DNA of 64,000 nt from Aricia agestis (GCF_905147365.1 NC_056425.1:6827501-6891500); one strand, 5' to 3'. Positions 1 to 11,999 are shown, counted from the stretch's first letter. Notes: generated by a model from the letters alone, not told the origin. Program-made: numbers and translations.

Positions 1-960
1 AAGCGTACCAGCCGAACCTTTGCGCCTGCTATTTTATAGTTTTTTGATGGTCGTTTTTTTATACATCAATTAAATCGAGTCAAAAAAACGAATCGCCCTA
101 GATATATTCTTTGTCTTTAATTCAGTGCAAAAATTATCTGAAAATTCCAAATAATTTGGACATAGTATGGAAAATTCGTTAAAAGAAGAGGTAAGTTTGG
201 GATTTTTTTCTATCGAGTGAAGTTCATGATATTGTGTAATGGAATATAAATTCCACTGTGTTAGATCCTTAACTAACACATATATTTTTTTCAGAATTTA
301 AATTACTATATTTTTGTGTCTACTGTCACTTTTAAATCTTGAAAATCGTCCGTTTTTGGGAATACAGGACCTTAAGGGATCAATGGTATTTTTTAGAAAC
401 AACGTTTCGTAAATCTCACCAAAATTTAAAAATTCTCCCCGACAGACCTAAACTGTGTCATAAAAACTCAACTACAGAAGTTAGCACAATAAAATTGATA
501 TAATATTATGAAGAGTCAACTATATAAAACAACTACATAAAAATATAAATCTAATCCAGTATCAAGTTTTCTGTTAATCGGTAGATATTGAGTAAAATAG
601 TTCGGCGACAAGCCACCAAAATTGGAAATCGCCTATTTATGTTTATTTTCTTGGAAAATAATAATTATTTTTAAAAAATAAAGATAGGGCCAAATTATAA
701 GCGTTATGATTTACTTTTAAAATCAAAAATGAAAACGATATCTTGAAAAAATAAAATAGTTTTCAGCTTTGCCGCGCAAAAAAGCGGTTTGGGAAATCCA
801 ATCATTTGATGTAGGGATATAGAATAAAAAAATATATAAAATTTATCATCGTTGTCTTTATTAAAATGAACTAGATGTGAAAAGAAAAATAAAGTAAAAA
901 CTTTAAATGGCCCATACATCCTTACATCCATTAATTTTTATTATCGTGCGCATTTGTAAT
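1..960. other. AT-rich, no feature seen
   Basis: Only short frames. AAAGCGGTTTGGGAAATCCA near 781 resembles AAAGCCGTTTGGGAAATTCA near 2067. Confidence 0.5.
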
Positions 961-984
961 TTCTTTGTATACTTAACGAAATGC

Positions 985-1200
985 CACTAGATCAACCGAT
1001 ATGATAAAACAGTTCACCGATATGGTAAAATTATCAACCGATATGATAAAGCAATCCACCGATGTGACAAAACTGTGCGTTGGTCATGATTCCAAACACC
1101 GATATTAGATTTAAGAAACCGATTCGTTTTTTCTTGTAGTTTCGGTGTAAATTATCATATCGGTGGTTAAAATGACCACCGATTACACCGATATGAGAGC
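985..1200. repeat. Cluster of ACCGATATGATAAAA motifs on both strands
   Basis: Near-identical ACCGATATGATAAA units occur about every 20-24 bases from 993 to 1075. An inverted match (TTATCATATCGGTGG) lies near 1152-1167, with further CACCGAT units up to 1196. Isolated relatives lie near 1358 and 1892. Confidence 0.6.
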
Positions 1201-1604
1201 AGCGACGTGAGAAAAAACGCACTTTTGAGGAAATTATAAAAAATGCATTATATCTTAGATAAATTTGGTTACAGATAATGAAGCTTAATCACTTAATACA
1301 TTCATTAGAACCAAACAACAATTTTAAAACTATTAATTACATTTAAAAATATTCAATCACCGATATTATAAAATAATTGTCCGAGAGTATTTTAATGGCA
1401 TACTTATATTGTTGGCACGAATATGCAGCAGTTTGACGCAAATCTGTGTTGACTGCGTGGAAGCACACACTAAGGAGTAAATTAAAATTGGGGTGAGGAG
1501 ACTGTCCGACACGTCGATGAAAAGTAATGCTCAAATTTCTTTTATCCAGCGATATGAGGTAAATTCTCAGGACAAGTACATTTGTGCCTCTAAGTAACTA
1601 TAAT

Positions 1605-1770
1605 CGTTAATCTATATATATAAAAATGGATTTTTAAATGTGTTAGTTACGCTAAAACTCGAAAACGGCTGGACGGATTGGGCTGATTTTAGTCTTAAAA
1701 TATTCGTAGAAATCCAGGGAAGGTTTTAAACTTAAAGTGACACAAAGTTCACTGGGACAGCTAGTTATAT
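1605..1770 (+). repeat. Interspersed repeat U2 fragment
   Basis: It shares ATATAAAAATGGATTTT, GTTAGTTACGCTAAAACTCGA and AACGGCTGGACGGATT with segments near 2820-2985, 13400-13500 and 27835-28220. It ends in ...GACAGCTAGTTATAT. This is a short lepidopteran-type repeat, possibly a 3' piece of a LINE. Confidence 0.5.
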
Positions 1771-2139
1771 AATATGGTATATAATAATAGATTAACTAAA
1801 TATATTCTACGAAATAATATAAGTTATACCCTTAAATTATTCATATTTTCTAGTATGTAAGCGTTTTTGTTTGTAAAAAAAGTAGAGGGACAGCACCGAT
1901 TTGATAAAAATAGATCTTTAAATTATTTTTTTCTACCTTTGTAATAGTCCTAGGCATATTATACTCGTATATTTGCCACAATCCTATAGCTACCCATTGA
2001 ATAGTTAAACAAATAATTTACAACAATTTTCCCTTTTTTTAATAGTAATTTCAATGAAGACAAAAAAAAGCCGTTTGGGAAATTCACCCATTTGCTTAAA
2101 TACTCCCCGCATGATGTTTCATTTCACTAGTTCTAGATT

Positions 2140-2290
2140 CTAGGCCGTGTAAAAATTGGTCCTGCACCTGATATCTCGCCGTGTCGGTCGTCCGTCCCAC
2201 TGGGCTATGAGAGTTCTCTTGTGTACTGCGCATACACTTGAGCACATCAAATCCAGGAATTATCTTGTCCCATCCATCCATAATGACTGA
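2140..2290 (+). repeat. SINE-C fragment (5'-truncated)
   Basis: The stretch around GGTCCTGCACCTGAT, TCTCGCCGTGTCGG, CCACTGGG and TTGTGTACTGCGC matches the inverted copy at 6301-6655. The tRNA-like head is missing here. Confidence 0.55.
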
Positions 2291-2523
2291 TCAAGCTGAC
2301 CACAGACCATGGATAAGGGTAAGGACACATCAACAACCATTAATGTGTAACCACAACCGTGACGCTTATATACTGTGGTTATACCAAGGTTCATGAAGAT
2401 CATAATATTATGTTATAATGAAGTAAGTATATTTGTTATTAGCCTGGTCCATATAAATTATAAAGTACAAAGTGTTTTAATATCAAATTAACTGTATTTC
2501 ATTTTAATTAAAACACATTAATT

Positions 2524-2658
2524 GCCTGTTTCACCACTTTCTGATAAAGTGCCGAATAGGCTATTCACAACTTTTTGTTGACAGATTTTCCATACTTTAT
2601 CTGTCAAGTTAAGTGGATAGCTTATTCGGCACTTATCAGGAAGTGGTGAAACAGGCTC
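2524..2658. mobile_element. Foldback MITE-1, copy 1
   Basis: Terminal inverted repeats of about 35 bp (GCCTGTTTCACCACTT / AAGTGGTGAAACAGGC) flank a short centre containing TTTGTTGACAGATTTTCCAT. A second copy lies at 50931-51068. Confidence 0.8.
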
Positions 2659-2819
2659 TTATACTCTGAATAGGCCAGGACAATATCAAACAAACTTAAT
2701 TTTGGCCACATGGTTGGCTTCAGTATAAACGTAAAACAATTGTCACTCAAAGTTAAAAAATCATCTCATGCCTGTAGCTAGCTTTTTTTCTTGAGTGCGA
2801 CGTTTCTTTTAATATGCTT

Positions 2820-2985
2820 ATACGAAGCTATATGAATAAAAATGAATTTTAATTTTGTTAGTCTCGCTTAAAGTTGAGAACGGCTGAACCGATTTGAAAA
2901 ATTTTAGTTTCATGAAAGTCCTACAGAGGTTCATACAGTAAGAAAATTTAGGAGCCAAGTGATTTAAAGTTCACAGCTGATCATC
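2820..2985 (+). repeat. Interspersed repeat U2 fragment
   Basis: ATAAAAATGAATTTTAATTT, GTTAGTCTCGCTTAAA and AACGGCTGAACCGATTTG match the U2 family. It abuts the 400-bp repeat that follows. Confidence 0.5.
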
Positions 2986-2987
2986 TT

Positions 2988-3395
2988 ATGACGCCCCCCA
3001 TACGGAGATGCCGTAATTTATCGTTTTTGGAGTCTTATTAACTCATAATAATTTGAAAGCTACAAAATTATAATAAAAATACAGCAATAATCGTCAGCAT
3101 ATTATTATGAACATTCCTTTCTCGGTTATTAATTCCCTATTTTTGTTTATTATATTCATAATATCCGCTTCCAAAGTATTACCAATTTATTTAAATTCAA
3201 GCATAAATTCAGTATCTCCCTAGTATTTACAATTTACGTTTATTTGAAACACACGCCAATAGATCGACAATTTAAAAAATTACATATTTGGCGTTTGAAT
3301 TTTTTAGGTCAATTTTGAGCTAAGATAAGTAAAAATATAGGATTTTGGTGCGATCTCGGCAATGCCGCAAATGTATGGTCAAGGTCGCTCAGGGG
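2988..3395 (+). repeat. Direct repeat R400, copy 1
   Basis: About 400 bp from GACGCCCCCCATACGGAGAT to CAAATGTATGGTCAAGG, closely matching 20441-20825 in the same orientation. No coding frame or terminal repeats are seen; the class is unknown. Copy 2 sits in the CSP-b intron. Confidence 0.75.
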
Positions 3396-3399
3396 ATGG

Positions 3400-4265
3400 C
3401 CTTAATATATCGATATAAAACTTGATTATTAACGTTGTGCATTATTTTTTTAACCCATTTTTTATGAAAATCAATTAAAAAAAAATCGATTTTTTTAATT
3501 AATCGAAACCCTTAGGGTCTACACAGACGGACCGCATTTCAACTGCAATCAAGTCAAATCAAGTTCAAGTGCAGTTTGAATGCAGTTGACAGGATCGATT
3601 AAAAAACATCGACAATCGAAAAAAAAACCGTCTTACGGTTTTTCGATCAGCACGAGAATCTGACGCGAGTTTCACAGTTTTCGCCCATCCCACAAAAGTG
3701 CTCAACGCCGCTAAAGAAGTTTTCACTTCAAAAATACGAATTATATATTATCTGTAGTTGATTGTGAAACACCGTATATATAATTATATATAAGCTATTT
3801 CCTAGAAATCCCGTGCTTCTGTTCAACTGAAACGATGCTGATTGTCTTTTATGAAAAAACATGATCGACAAAATTTCGGACAAACTTATTTTTAGGTATT
3901 ATAAGTGGGTAGGTTTAATAGTTATATCTTATTAATGGGTAGGGTATTATTATAAGGTAGGTATAGGTAGTAATAGCTATCTTCGCACATACTTGCCAAT
4001 TTTCATGCTTAGCATTTTATTACACTGGTTTTCGAACTATTACCTCGATGGTATCATGAGGTAGATCAGTCTAACACTATTCCTATAAATACATCGGTAC
4101 ATACACTACTACATTCATGTCAAAATTGACCCTCCCTTTTGCTTTGCTGTAGTCGGGTAAAAAATTAGAGACTGGTTGACCCGCAAGGCTTTGAGGGAAA
4201 ATTAACATGATCTCCTAAATTCACGACGTAAGTAGTGAATCGGATGACTTACATATTATATCATA
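3400..4265. other. No gene seen
   Basis: TAGGGTCTACACAGACGGAC near 3512 may be a DNA-transposon end. The rest is AT-rich unique sequence. Confidence 0.4.
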
Positions 4266-4267
4266 TT

Positions 4268-4601
4268 TATACGTGGGAGAGCCTTGCTTCGGCACGAATG
4301 GGCCGGCTCGACCGGAGAAATACCACGTTCTCACAGAAAACCGGCGTGAAACAGCGCTTGCGCTGTGTTTCGCCGAGTGAGTGTGTTTACCGGAGGCCCA
4401 ATCCCCTACCCTTTTCCCTCCCCTACCCTCTCCTATTCCCTTCCCTTCCCATCCCTACCCTCCCTTATTAACCTATTCCCTCTTAAAAGGCCGGCAACGC
4501 ACCTGCAGCTCTTCTGATGCTGCGAGTGTCCATGGGCGACGGAAGTTGCTTTCCATCAGGTGACCCGTTTGCTCGTTTGCCCCTTATTTCATAAAAAAAA
4601 C
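4268..4601 (+). mobile_element. SINE-A copy 1
   Basis: The head ACGTGGGAGAGCC, a GC-rich body (GGCCGGCTCGACCGGAGAAA, CAGCGCTTGCGCTGTG), a variable CCCTACCC/TTCCC run, then ATCAGGTGACCCGTTTGCTC and a short A tail. Other copies: 8161-8518, 17572-17883, 19186-19525, 52587-52909, 60083-60387. The tail and variable length fit a SINE; the internal B-box match (GGCTCGACC) is only approximate. Confidence 0.8.
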
Positions 4602-4604
4602 ATG

Positions 4605-5880
<1,276 letters not shown>

Positions 5881-5904
5881 TTTCAGCCTTTATTATCTTC
5901 CTTT

Positions 5905-5985
5905 CGCCTTTCAGCGCTGCTGCTTTCTACAAGGAACACGTACACACCCTAAAGTATTTTCACTGATTTTTGTTACACACTGTAT
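5905..5985. repeat. MITE-3 right-end fragment
   Basis: CTACAAGGAACACGTACACA, CCCTAAAGTATT and TTTTGTTACACACTGTATAA match the right terminus of the element at 10707-10969. The left end is missing, replaced by the TA array. Confidence 0.65.
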
Positions 5986-5987
5986 AA

Positions 5988-6185
5988 TTTAAGAGTAACA
6001 TTGTCCTACAAATAGAACAATCCATATTTTAGGATCATCAAATCAAAGTATGAAATCCTTTCTATCTCTGTTAGCTACCACTTTCGAGATTTTTCGAAAA
6101 TAAAAATGTCAATTATCAAAATGTAGCTACTTACAAAAAATTAGCTTGTTAGTTATCACAAAAAAATTGTTCTAGGGCTCCCTCA
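5988..6185. repeat. Interspersed repeat, inverted partner of 44205-44380
   Basis: AACATTGTCCTACAAATAGA, ATCAAAGTATGAAATCCTTT and TCTGTTAGCTACCACTTTCG recur in reverse complement near 44275-44372. Class unknown. Confidence 0.7.
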
Positions 6186-6300
6186 TTATAAGAGCAGTGC
6201 CGTCGTTGAAGTCTTTTTAATGACTATTATTTGTTCGACATTTTGGTTCTCTTACCCTTCTACTAAAATCTTTTTAGTCATAAAATAATAATAATAATAA

Positions 6301-6655
6301 CAGCTCCCACGCCGGTTTCGGTGACGGTGGCCGGTTTCAGTGAAACCAGGCCAGGTACGCAGGAGTAATTTTATAGTGTCCAAGTGTGTGCGCAGTACAC
6401 AAGAGCACTCTCTATTCCTTTACTCTCATTACCCAGTGCGAGGGAAGACCGACACGACTGGCGAGAGATCAGGCGCAGGACCGACTTTTTTACATGCCTA
6501 TCCGACGCATGGATCATCTTACTTGTCAGACAATCAGGTGATCAGCCTGCATTGTCCTAACCAACTTGGAAATAACATGTTTCCAACGCAGGAATTGAAC
6601 CCATGACCTGCGAGTCAAGAGCCGCGCTCTATACCACTAGACCACGGCGTTACGG
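6301..6655 (-). mobile_element. SINE-C, tRNA-derived
   Basis: On the minus strand it starts with a tRNA-like head: box A-like TGGTCTAGTGGTATAGAGCG and box B GGGTTCAATTCC, about 35 nt apart. A body shared with 2140-2290 follows, ending in a simple AAT repeat at 6286-6300. The head resembles a tRNA but the adjoining body marks a SINE. Confidence 0.7.
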
Positions 6656-6659
6656 CATT

Positions 6660-7405
6660 GCAGTCATAAAATAGGGAACATAAAGCAGGGTATTAATTTT
6701 ATCAGTATTACTGTGAGTATGTCGATACGTTTATATCTCGTTAACGCCTAAACTACCGACGCAATCTAAAAGGAAACGTAGAAGGAGAAAGTTATTTCTC
6801 TTCTTCTTTCTAGTTAGAAACGAAATCTGTTGCTCCTTATGTGCTGCTCCTGAACCGATTTTAATAAAAATTTGTATGCAAGTATTTTGAATCCCCAGAA
6901 AGTACAGAAATTGATGTTTCCCGAACCATGTTTTCGCCTAAACCCAATCCAAACATTTCATATACATTTTTATCAAATTTTAACCAAAATAAATCATAAT
7001 GTTATTAGACTTGTGGATATAATAATATGATATTATTAGCGTGTATGAGTCAAGCTCGAGTTTGTATGACTTTATTATCATTAAAGGTTTGACGTAACAA
7101 AGTAATGTACGGAAAATTTAATATTCGAACATGTTTTTGTTGTTGTTGTCGTCTCAACTTTTTAAGTTGGAGGAAACGAGACGGAAATTTTTATATACAA
7201 ATATTTTTTTCATAGAGAAGATATGATTCAAGAAATTTAATTTGAGGTAGAAATTGAAATAAATAAGTATATTATATTTTTTTTACTTTACAAAAACCAA
7301 ATCTGACTAAGTATACAATTTTATGTTGCCCTGCATATAAACTTTTGAAAAACAAAATTTCTCTGACGGTACATTTCGGAACATAATATACCTACGTCCT
7401 ACTCC
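6660..7405. other. No feature seen
   Basis: AT-rich sequence with short frames only. Confidence 0.4.
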
Positions 7406-7409
7406 CTAA

Positions 7410-7565
7410 CGGCCGTTCCCAATATTTGATCTATCTCTGGATTTGCCCTACTAGAGATAGGAATAGCTCACATTAGACATTAGAGACATATATTTTGTCG
7501 ATTGTGGGCTATTCCTATCTCTAGTAGGGCAAAACCAGAGATAGATCAAATATTGGGAACGGCCG
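7410..7565. mobile_element. Foldback MITE in the CSP-a 3' flank
   Basis: About 60-bp arms (CGGCCGTTCCCAATATTTGA / TCAAATATTGGGAACGGCCG), nearly perfect, around a 30-bp centre. No second copy in the window. Confidence 0.85.
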
Positions 7566-7579
7566 ATAAACAAAGTATA

Positions 7580-7722
7580 TTTCGTTAAAAACGATGACGT
7601 TATTCATTAACAAAATGTATGCGGTTTGACATAAGCCATCGCTAAATGACATTTCGCTTGCGAAGACTAATGTCAAATCCCATATATTTTGATAACGAAT
7701 TTCGTCATCGTTTTTAACGAAA
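7580..7722. mobile_element. Second foldback MITE, 45 bp past the CSP-a stop
   Basis: Arms TTTCGTTAAAAACGATGACG / CGTCATCGTTTTTAACGAAA extend about 55 bp with mismatches. It is adjacent to but unrelated to the previous foldback. No AATAAA occurs on the minus strand between the CSP-a stop and the end of both foldbacks, so CSP-a transcripts may run into them. Confidence 0.8.
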
Positions 7723-7767
7723 GGAACTTTGGCTACGGCCTCTAGTATTCAACTATCACTAGGAAAA

Positions 7768-7961
7768 TCAAGACTTAGCCACAGTGCGTAGTTCCTGCTC
7801 ATACTTGGCAGTATACTTGTTCTGAGGGTCGTATTTGGCACAGAGCTGCTTCCAGTAGTCAGCCTCGTGGTTGATGAGGTGGGCAATGACCTTGCGGGTC
7901 GCGTCCTTCTGGGTGGGCGTGCATTTAGAGCATTCTGTTTCTAGAGCGTCGCGGATGTGAT
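7768..7961 (-). CDS. CSP-a coding exon 2
   Basis: It begins after acceptor CCATTCCAG (7962) and encodes DHIRDALETECSKC through TVAKS, with stop TGA at 7768-7770. No ATG-initiated frame covers it alone; it is recognisable only as a CSP second exon. Confidence 0.93.
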
Positions 7962-8855
7962 CTGGAATGGCAGAAATGTGTTAGGTTTTATGGTGGTTTG
8001 GCTGAGCCATGAGTCATTAACTTTTATGGAATACTAATACGAGTCCATTTTTAATAATATAAACGTGAAAGGGTCAAACATTTAAATACGATAGAATTGA
8101 GAACCTTCCTTTTTTGAAGTCGGATAATACCTCGATCGTGGGAATCGCACACACAATAGTTTTTTATTTTTTTATGACATAAGGGGGCAAACGAGCAAAC
8201 GGGTCACCTGATGGAAAGCAACTTCCGTCGCCCATGGACACTCGCAGCATCAGAAGAGGTGCGTTGGTGCTGCAGGTGCGTTGCCGGCCTTTTAAGAGGG
8301 AATAGGGTAATAGGGGAGGGTAGGGATGGGAAGGGAAGGGAAGGGAAGGGAATAGGGGAGGGTAGGGAAGGTAATAGGGTAGGGTATTGGGCCTCCAGTT
8401 AACTCACTCACTCGGCAAAACACAGCGCAAGCGCTGTTTCACGTCGGTTTTCTGTGAGAACGTGGTATTTCTCCGGTCGAGCCAGCCCATTCGTGCCGAC
8501 GCATGGCTCTCCCACGTATAAATTTCACGATTTTCAATTGTTATGCGGCAGCCGGGTGCGGCTTGGGTATTGATGGGTTAATCTGACCAACAGCCTTACG
8601 TTCGGTATTATACTTGTTCAGAGATCTTTGACTGTTGCATAATATTATTGCATATGCATTGGTCCTCTTCTTACCTTTTAGCTCCTTTCCATCAGGCGTG
8701 CAGTTCCCCTCCTCCAGCACACACTTAATATATGGCAGCAGCAGCCGTCTGTTACCCAGGATCTCCTCCACGTTGACGTTATCGTACTTGTCCGTGTACT
8801 GCTCAGGACGGGCGAGAGCCACCGCGATAAGGGCGCTGATGATGATGAATTTCAT
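7768..8855 (-). CDS. CSP-a: chemosensory protein (OS-D/A10 family), two coding exons
   Basis: Coding exons are 8675-8855 and 7768-7961, joined by a phase-1 intron (donor GTAAG, acceptor CAG), giving 124 residues. Residues 1-16 or so are a hydrophobic signal peptide (MKFIIISALIAVALA). The mature part opens with the family-typical EQYTDKYDNVNVEEIL and NRRLLLPYIKC, then Cys-X6-Cys-X18-Cys-X2-Cys (CVLEEGNC ... CSKC), which in this family forms two small disulphide loops, and ends KYDPQNKYTAKYEQEL. CSPs are small soluble all-helical proteins that bind hydrophobic ligands in extracellular fluid. The intron sits one base after the Lys codon following Cys 2, the conserved CSP position. The ATG at 8855 is preferred over the in-frame upstream ATG at 8885 because the latter would put about ten residues before the signal peptide and lies before a splice acceptor. 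Length and cysteines are normal, so it looks functional. Ligand and tissue are unknown. Confidence 0.95.
8161..8518 (-). mobile_element. SINE-A copy 2, inside the CSP-a intron
   Basis: Inverted full copy between the two coding exons of CSP-a: T tail, CAAACGAGCAAACGGGTCAC, an expanded GGGAA/GGGTA run, and GGCTCTCCCACGT at the end. It makes up half of this 713-bp intron. Confidence 0.82.
8675..8855 (-). CDS. CSP-a coding exon 1
   Basis: It runs from ATG to the first base of an Asp codon (181 nt, phase 1) and encodes the signal peptide through ELK. The donor is AAAAG|GTAAGAAG at 8675/8674. Open reading continues into the intron, so the unspliced frame reaches 8541 before a stop. Confidence 0.93.
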
Positions 8856-9133
8856 TGTGGAGCTGCAAGATATAGGCGTAATCATTAGCTTTGGCCTTTG
8901 AGTAATCGTGTAGCTATGACGGGTATGCTTCTGCTTAGATATTGACCTCTAGAAATTATCTCTACTAACAAAATCTCTTTTGTACTGAAAAACGTCCCCG
9001 TTTACGTCCCCGTTCCGCTTGGCCAACAGACGTCACCTGTCGGCCCAGCGGAAGATCAGCGCTGATTGCTTGCAGTCAGCATAATATTATGTTGAGCTGC
9101 GTCGGCTTGTGCTCGAAAACACTTTATGATATA

Positions 9134-10150
9134 CTAGCGACCCGCCCCGGCTTCGCACGGGTAAAAAATATATAGCCTATGTCACTCACTGAAAAAATGA
9201 TTAAAATCGATTCAGTAGTTTTTAATCTATACTAATATTAAATTATATTTTCATTTTATTTCATTTCATTTCATTATAAAGAGGTAAACTTTGTTTACTT
9301 ATAGATCTTCTACTACTACTCGACTAAGAGCTGACGACTTTTTTCCTTTTTTTCCCACCCCATCCCACCACTCCCACACCCACCGCCTACGGCCTGCCAG
9401 CACGCAGATTATCAGAAAGGGTTGTTCAGGGAAGTAGCTAACGGAGTTTTAACACAGCTGAAGCTACATGACTGATTTGGTCGTCAGCTCTCCGTCGATA
9501 CTACTGATAGATCTACATTACTACTCAATAGTCAATACTCTGAATAGATCTAAACTCCTCTGCCGCGAGCGCACCCCCGACCCTGCCTTGGTAGCAACGG
9601 CCACTTCGAAACGAGCGTAAATCGTAATATTTTGATTTCGCCATAACTTCTAAACCAAACGTCCAATTTTAATCAATCACAGACCAAATATTGTCTACAT
9701 AAACTGTACTTAGAGATGAAATAATTTATTTTGATAAGGATTATTAGCATGAGTAAAATAAATGCGTTTAAATGTAGTCCAAAAAAATCAATATTTTTAA
9801 ATAAAAAAATAGTTGTTGTGCCTCACTTGACATAGATAGGTATAGTATGTCGCGGACATTTTTGTAGATATTTATAAGATCTACATTTATTTAGAACATT
9901 GTATGGTTCTATCTTATATAGTTTAGGCAGCGTACGCAAGATAAGTAAATTTTCTGGTTGTTTCCGAAAAACTGAAATATCTTACGGAACCCTATATTTT
10001 CCAAAATAAAAAGTAGCCTATGTTACTCGTAAGATGTAGCTTTCGAATGATGAAAGAATTTTTAAAATCGGTCCAGTAGTTTTTGAGCCTATTCATTACA
10101 ATTAAACAAATAAACAAAGTTTACCTCTTTATTATATTAGTATAGATTAT
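9134..10150. repeat. Patchwork of U3-type interspersed repeats
   Basis: ACTAGCGACCCGCCCCGGCT, TCGCACGGGTAAAAAATATA, TTTCGCCATAACTTCTAAAC and TTATTATATTAGTATAGATT are U3 landmarks recurring at 11520-11960, 15395-15695, 39470-39775 and 49840-50345. Such fragments are common in Lepidoptera; class undetermined. This lies in the predicted CSP-a 5'-UTR intron. Confidence 0.5.
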
Positions 10151-10403
10151 TTATTGTAACTTATAAGCTATGGATGTTTTCTTGTGCAAATAAACTATTC
10201 TATATTTTATTAATAACTATTCTATTTGTATTCTAAAAAAAGAGATTAATTTGCTAGTTTTTTTTATAAAAAGATTGGGTACTAATAAGTTCATAACTTG
10301 CTTATGGGAAAGCACGATGCTACCAAGGAAGTTTCTTTTCTTATTTCTTGCAGCTTGCTATTTCGAGATTCGAACGAAGTAAAAAGCGCTGAAAGCGTCA
10401 ATT

Positions 10404-10580
10404 TTAGGGTTCCGTACCGAAAGGGTGAAAACGGACCCTATTACTAAGACTTCCTTATCTGTCCGTCTGTCTGTCTGTCTCCAGGCTGTAATCTCAAGAA
10501 CCGCTCTAGCTAGATTTCTAATTTTTTCACAGATTGTGTATTTCTGTTGCCGCAATAACAAAATATACTATGAAGTGAAA
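10404..10580 (+). repeat. Interspersed repeat U6 fragment
   Basis: TTAGGGTTCCGTACC, AAACGGACCCTATTACTAAG and a short CTGT run match the longer copy at 28702-29342. Confidence 0.55.
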
Positions 10581-10706
10581 TTAATATTAATCCCATACAA
10601 TAATCGTGATTTTTTATTTGGTGATTTGTATGAATAAGCTTCAAGATTTAATTGTTGAAAAAAGCTACTCGTTTAGCTCCGCTACTTTCACAGTGAACTC
10701 TATCTA

Positions 10707-10969
10707 TACAGGGTGTAACAAAAATAAGTGATAATACTTTAGGGTGTGTATGTGTTCCTTGTAGAGAGTTCACTGTGAAAGTAGCAGCTCTGAAAGACGA
10801 AAATTTTTTTCACTCTTGTATGGGCAAGGGCCTGAGCGTCACGAGTTTCCCCATACAAAAGTGAAAAAAAAATGTTTGTCTTTCAGAGCTGCTACTTTCA
10901 CAGTGAAATTTCTACAAGGAACACATACACACCCTAAAGTATTATTACTTATTTTTATTACACCCTGTA
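10707..10969. mobile_element. MITE-3, complete copy (mariner-type ends)
   Basis: 263 bp flanked by TA. Long inverted ends begin TACAGGGTGTAACAAAAATA, and internal arms GTTCACTGTGAAAGTAGCAG pair with CTGCTACTTTCACAGTGAA. TA flanks and TACAGGG ends fit a Tc1/mariner-type MITE. Other copies or pieces: 5905-5985, 27195-27280, 38418-38453 with 40529-40743, 48635-48913, 62386-62593. Confidence 0.8.
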
Positions 10970-11092
10970 TATGTGTCCCCTAAGGCATTATTTCTTTATT
11001 TTGTAGCCAGTAGCACCCAGTAGATTTTACTTATAAACTTTAATATTAGAAAATAATAATTAACAATAAAATATTTGTAAGTAAAAGTTTAC

Positions 11093-11120
11093 CTGAATTT
11101 TTATCAGTTAACACAAAACT
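11093..11120 (-). other. Predicted CSP-a non-coding leader exon
   Basis: A 28-nt exon from the initiator to donor TTCAG|GTAAAC (11093/11092). It would join the acceptor TATCTTGCAG| at 8863, seven nt before the ATG, for a total leader of about 35 nt. The resulting 2.2-kb 5'-UTR intron is filled with repeats. No transcript evidence is available. Confidence 0.45.
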
Positions 11121-11152
11121 GATATCAAGTGAGAGCTAACTAACTATTTATA
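11117..11152 (-). promoter_or_regulatory. Predicted CSP-a core promoter (TATA box plus initiator)
   Basis: On the minus strand TATAAATA (11152-11145) is followed 32 nt later by ATCAGTT (11123-11117), a good match to the arthropod TCAGT initiator, so transcription would start at about 11120. The spacing is ideal and a splice donor follows within 30 nt. Assignment to CSP-a, 2.2 kb downstream, is inference from the acceptor just before its ATG. Confidence 0.5.
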
Positions 11153-11519
11153 CTACTAAGTGAAACAAAAAATAGTCATAAGCAAATACTATGCAAGTAT
11201 CTTTCCAAGATCTATAGATCTATGGATCTTTGTATAAATCAGTTATCAGTAATCGACCTCAAAGCTAATTGTACATATCTGATCCATAACAATTCTAGGT
11301 ATTCAGCTATTTTAATCACAGTAAATTATTTAATTGTCGGTGGTTTTGTTTTAGTACTTGATTATTTATAGGTTCGTTTCTGGTTTGTTTTTATGGTGCT
11401 TAATAATATACCTTGAATTATTTCAATATTTTATTAGTTTGTTCCATAACGTCTTCGTAGTATCTATACATATTATAAAACAGTCACTTTTTTCCCTCAT
11501 GTCCCTTTGTTACCTTTAA

Positions 11520-11955
11520 TCTTTAAAACTACGCAACGGATTTTGATGATTCTTTCAGTGTTACATAGCCCATTTATCGAGGAAGGCTATAGGCTATATT
11601 TTATTACGCTAAGACTGATAGGAGCGAAGAAATAGAGGAAAATGTGGAAAAACGGGAAAAATTATTTGAAAGGGCTAACTTGAACACGCTAATTTCACTG
11701 GTCCGATTTGAAAAATTATTTCAGTGTTAGATAGCCCATTTATTGACGAAGGCTATAGGCTATATTTTATCACGCTAAGACTAATAGGAGAATGTGGGAA
11801 AAAACGGAGGAAATTATTTGAAAGGGCTTATCTCGCGAACTACTGGAGCAATTTTTATGTTATTTGGCACAGATAAGAAATAGACCACGTGAAGGATAGG
11901 CTATCGATTTTAATCATTTTTTATACCCGTGCGACGCCGGGGCGGGTCGCTAGTT
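11520..11955. repeat. U3 repeat, internally duplicated
   Basis: Two similar blocks share TTTCAGTGTTA(C/G)ATAGCCCA, GAAGGCTATAGGCTATATTT and GGGAAAAATTATTTGAAAGG. The right end is CGGGGCGGGTCGCTAGT, the inverted U3 terminus. Confidence 0.55.
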
Positions 11956-11999
11956 AAACATGTAAGGTTTGTACACTGTATGTTGTGTACCTAACCTAA

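Noticed and set aside
993..1196. CRISPR-like regular repeats
   Set aside because: Units are degenerate, on both strands and irregularly spaced, and the genome is an insect's.
4235..4563. Pro/Ser/Leu-rich frames, also seen at 17674, 19280 and 52682
   Set aside because: Translations of the SINE-A body and its CCCTACCC run.
6590..6655. Possible tRNA gene on the minus strand
   Set aside because: The tRNA-like part continues directly into a SINE-C body shared with 2140-2290, and an acceptor-stem pairing is not evident.
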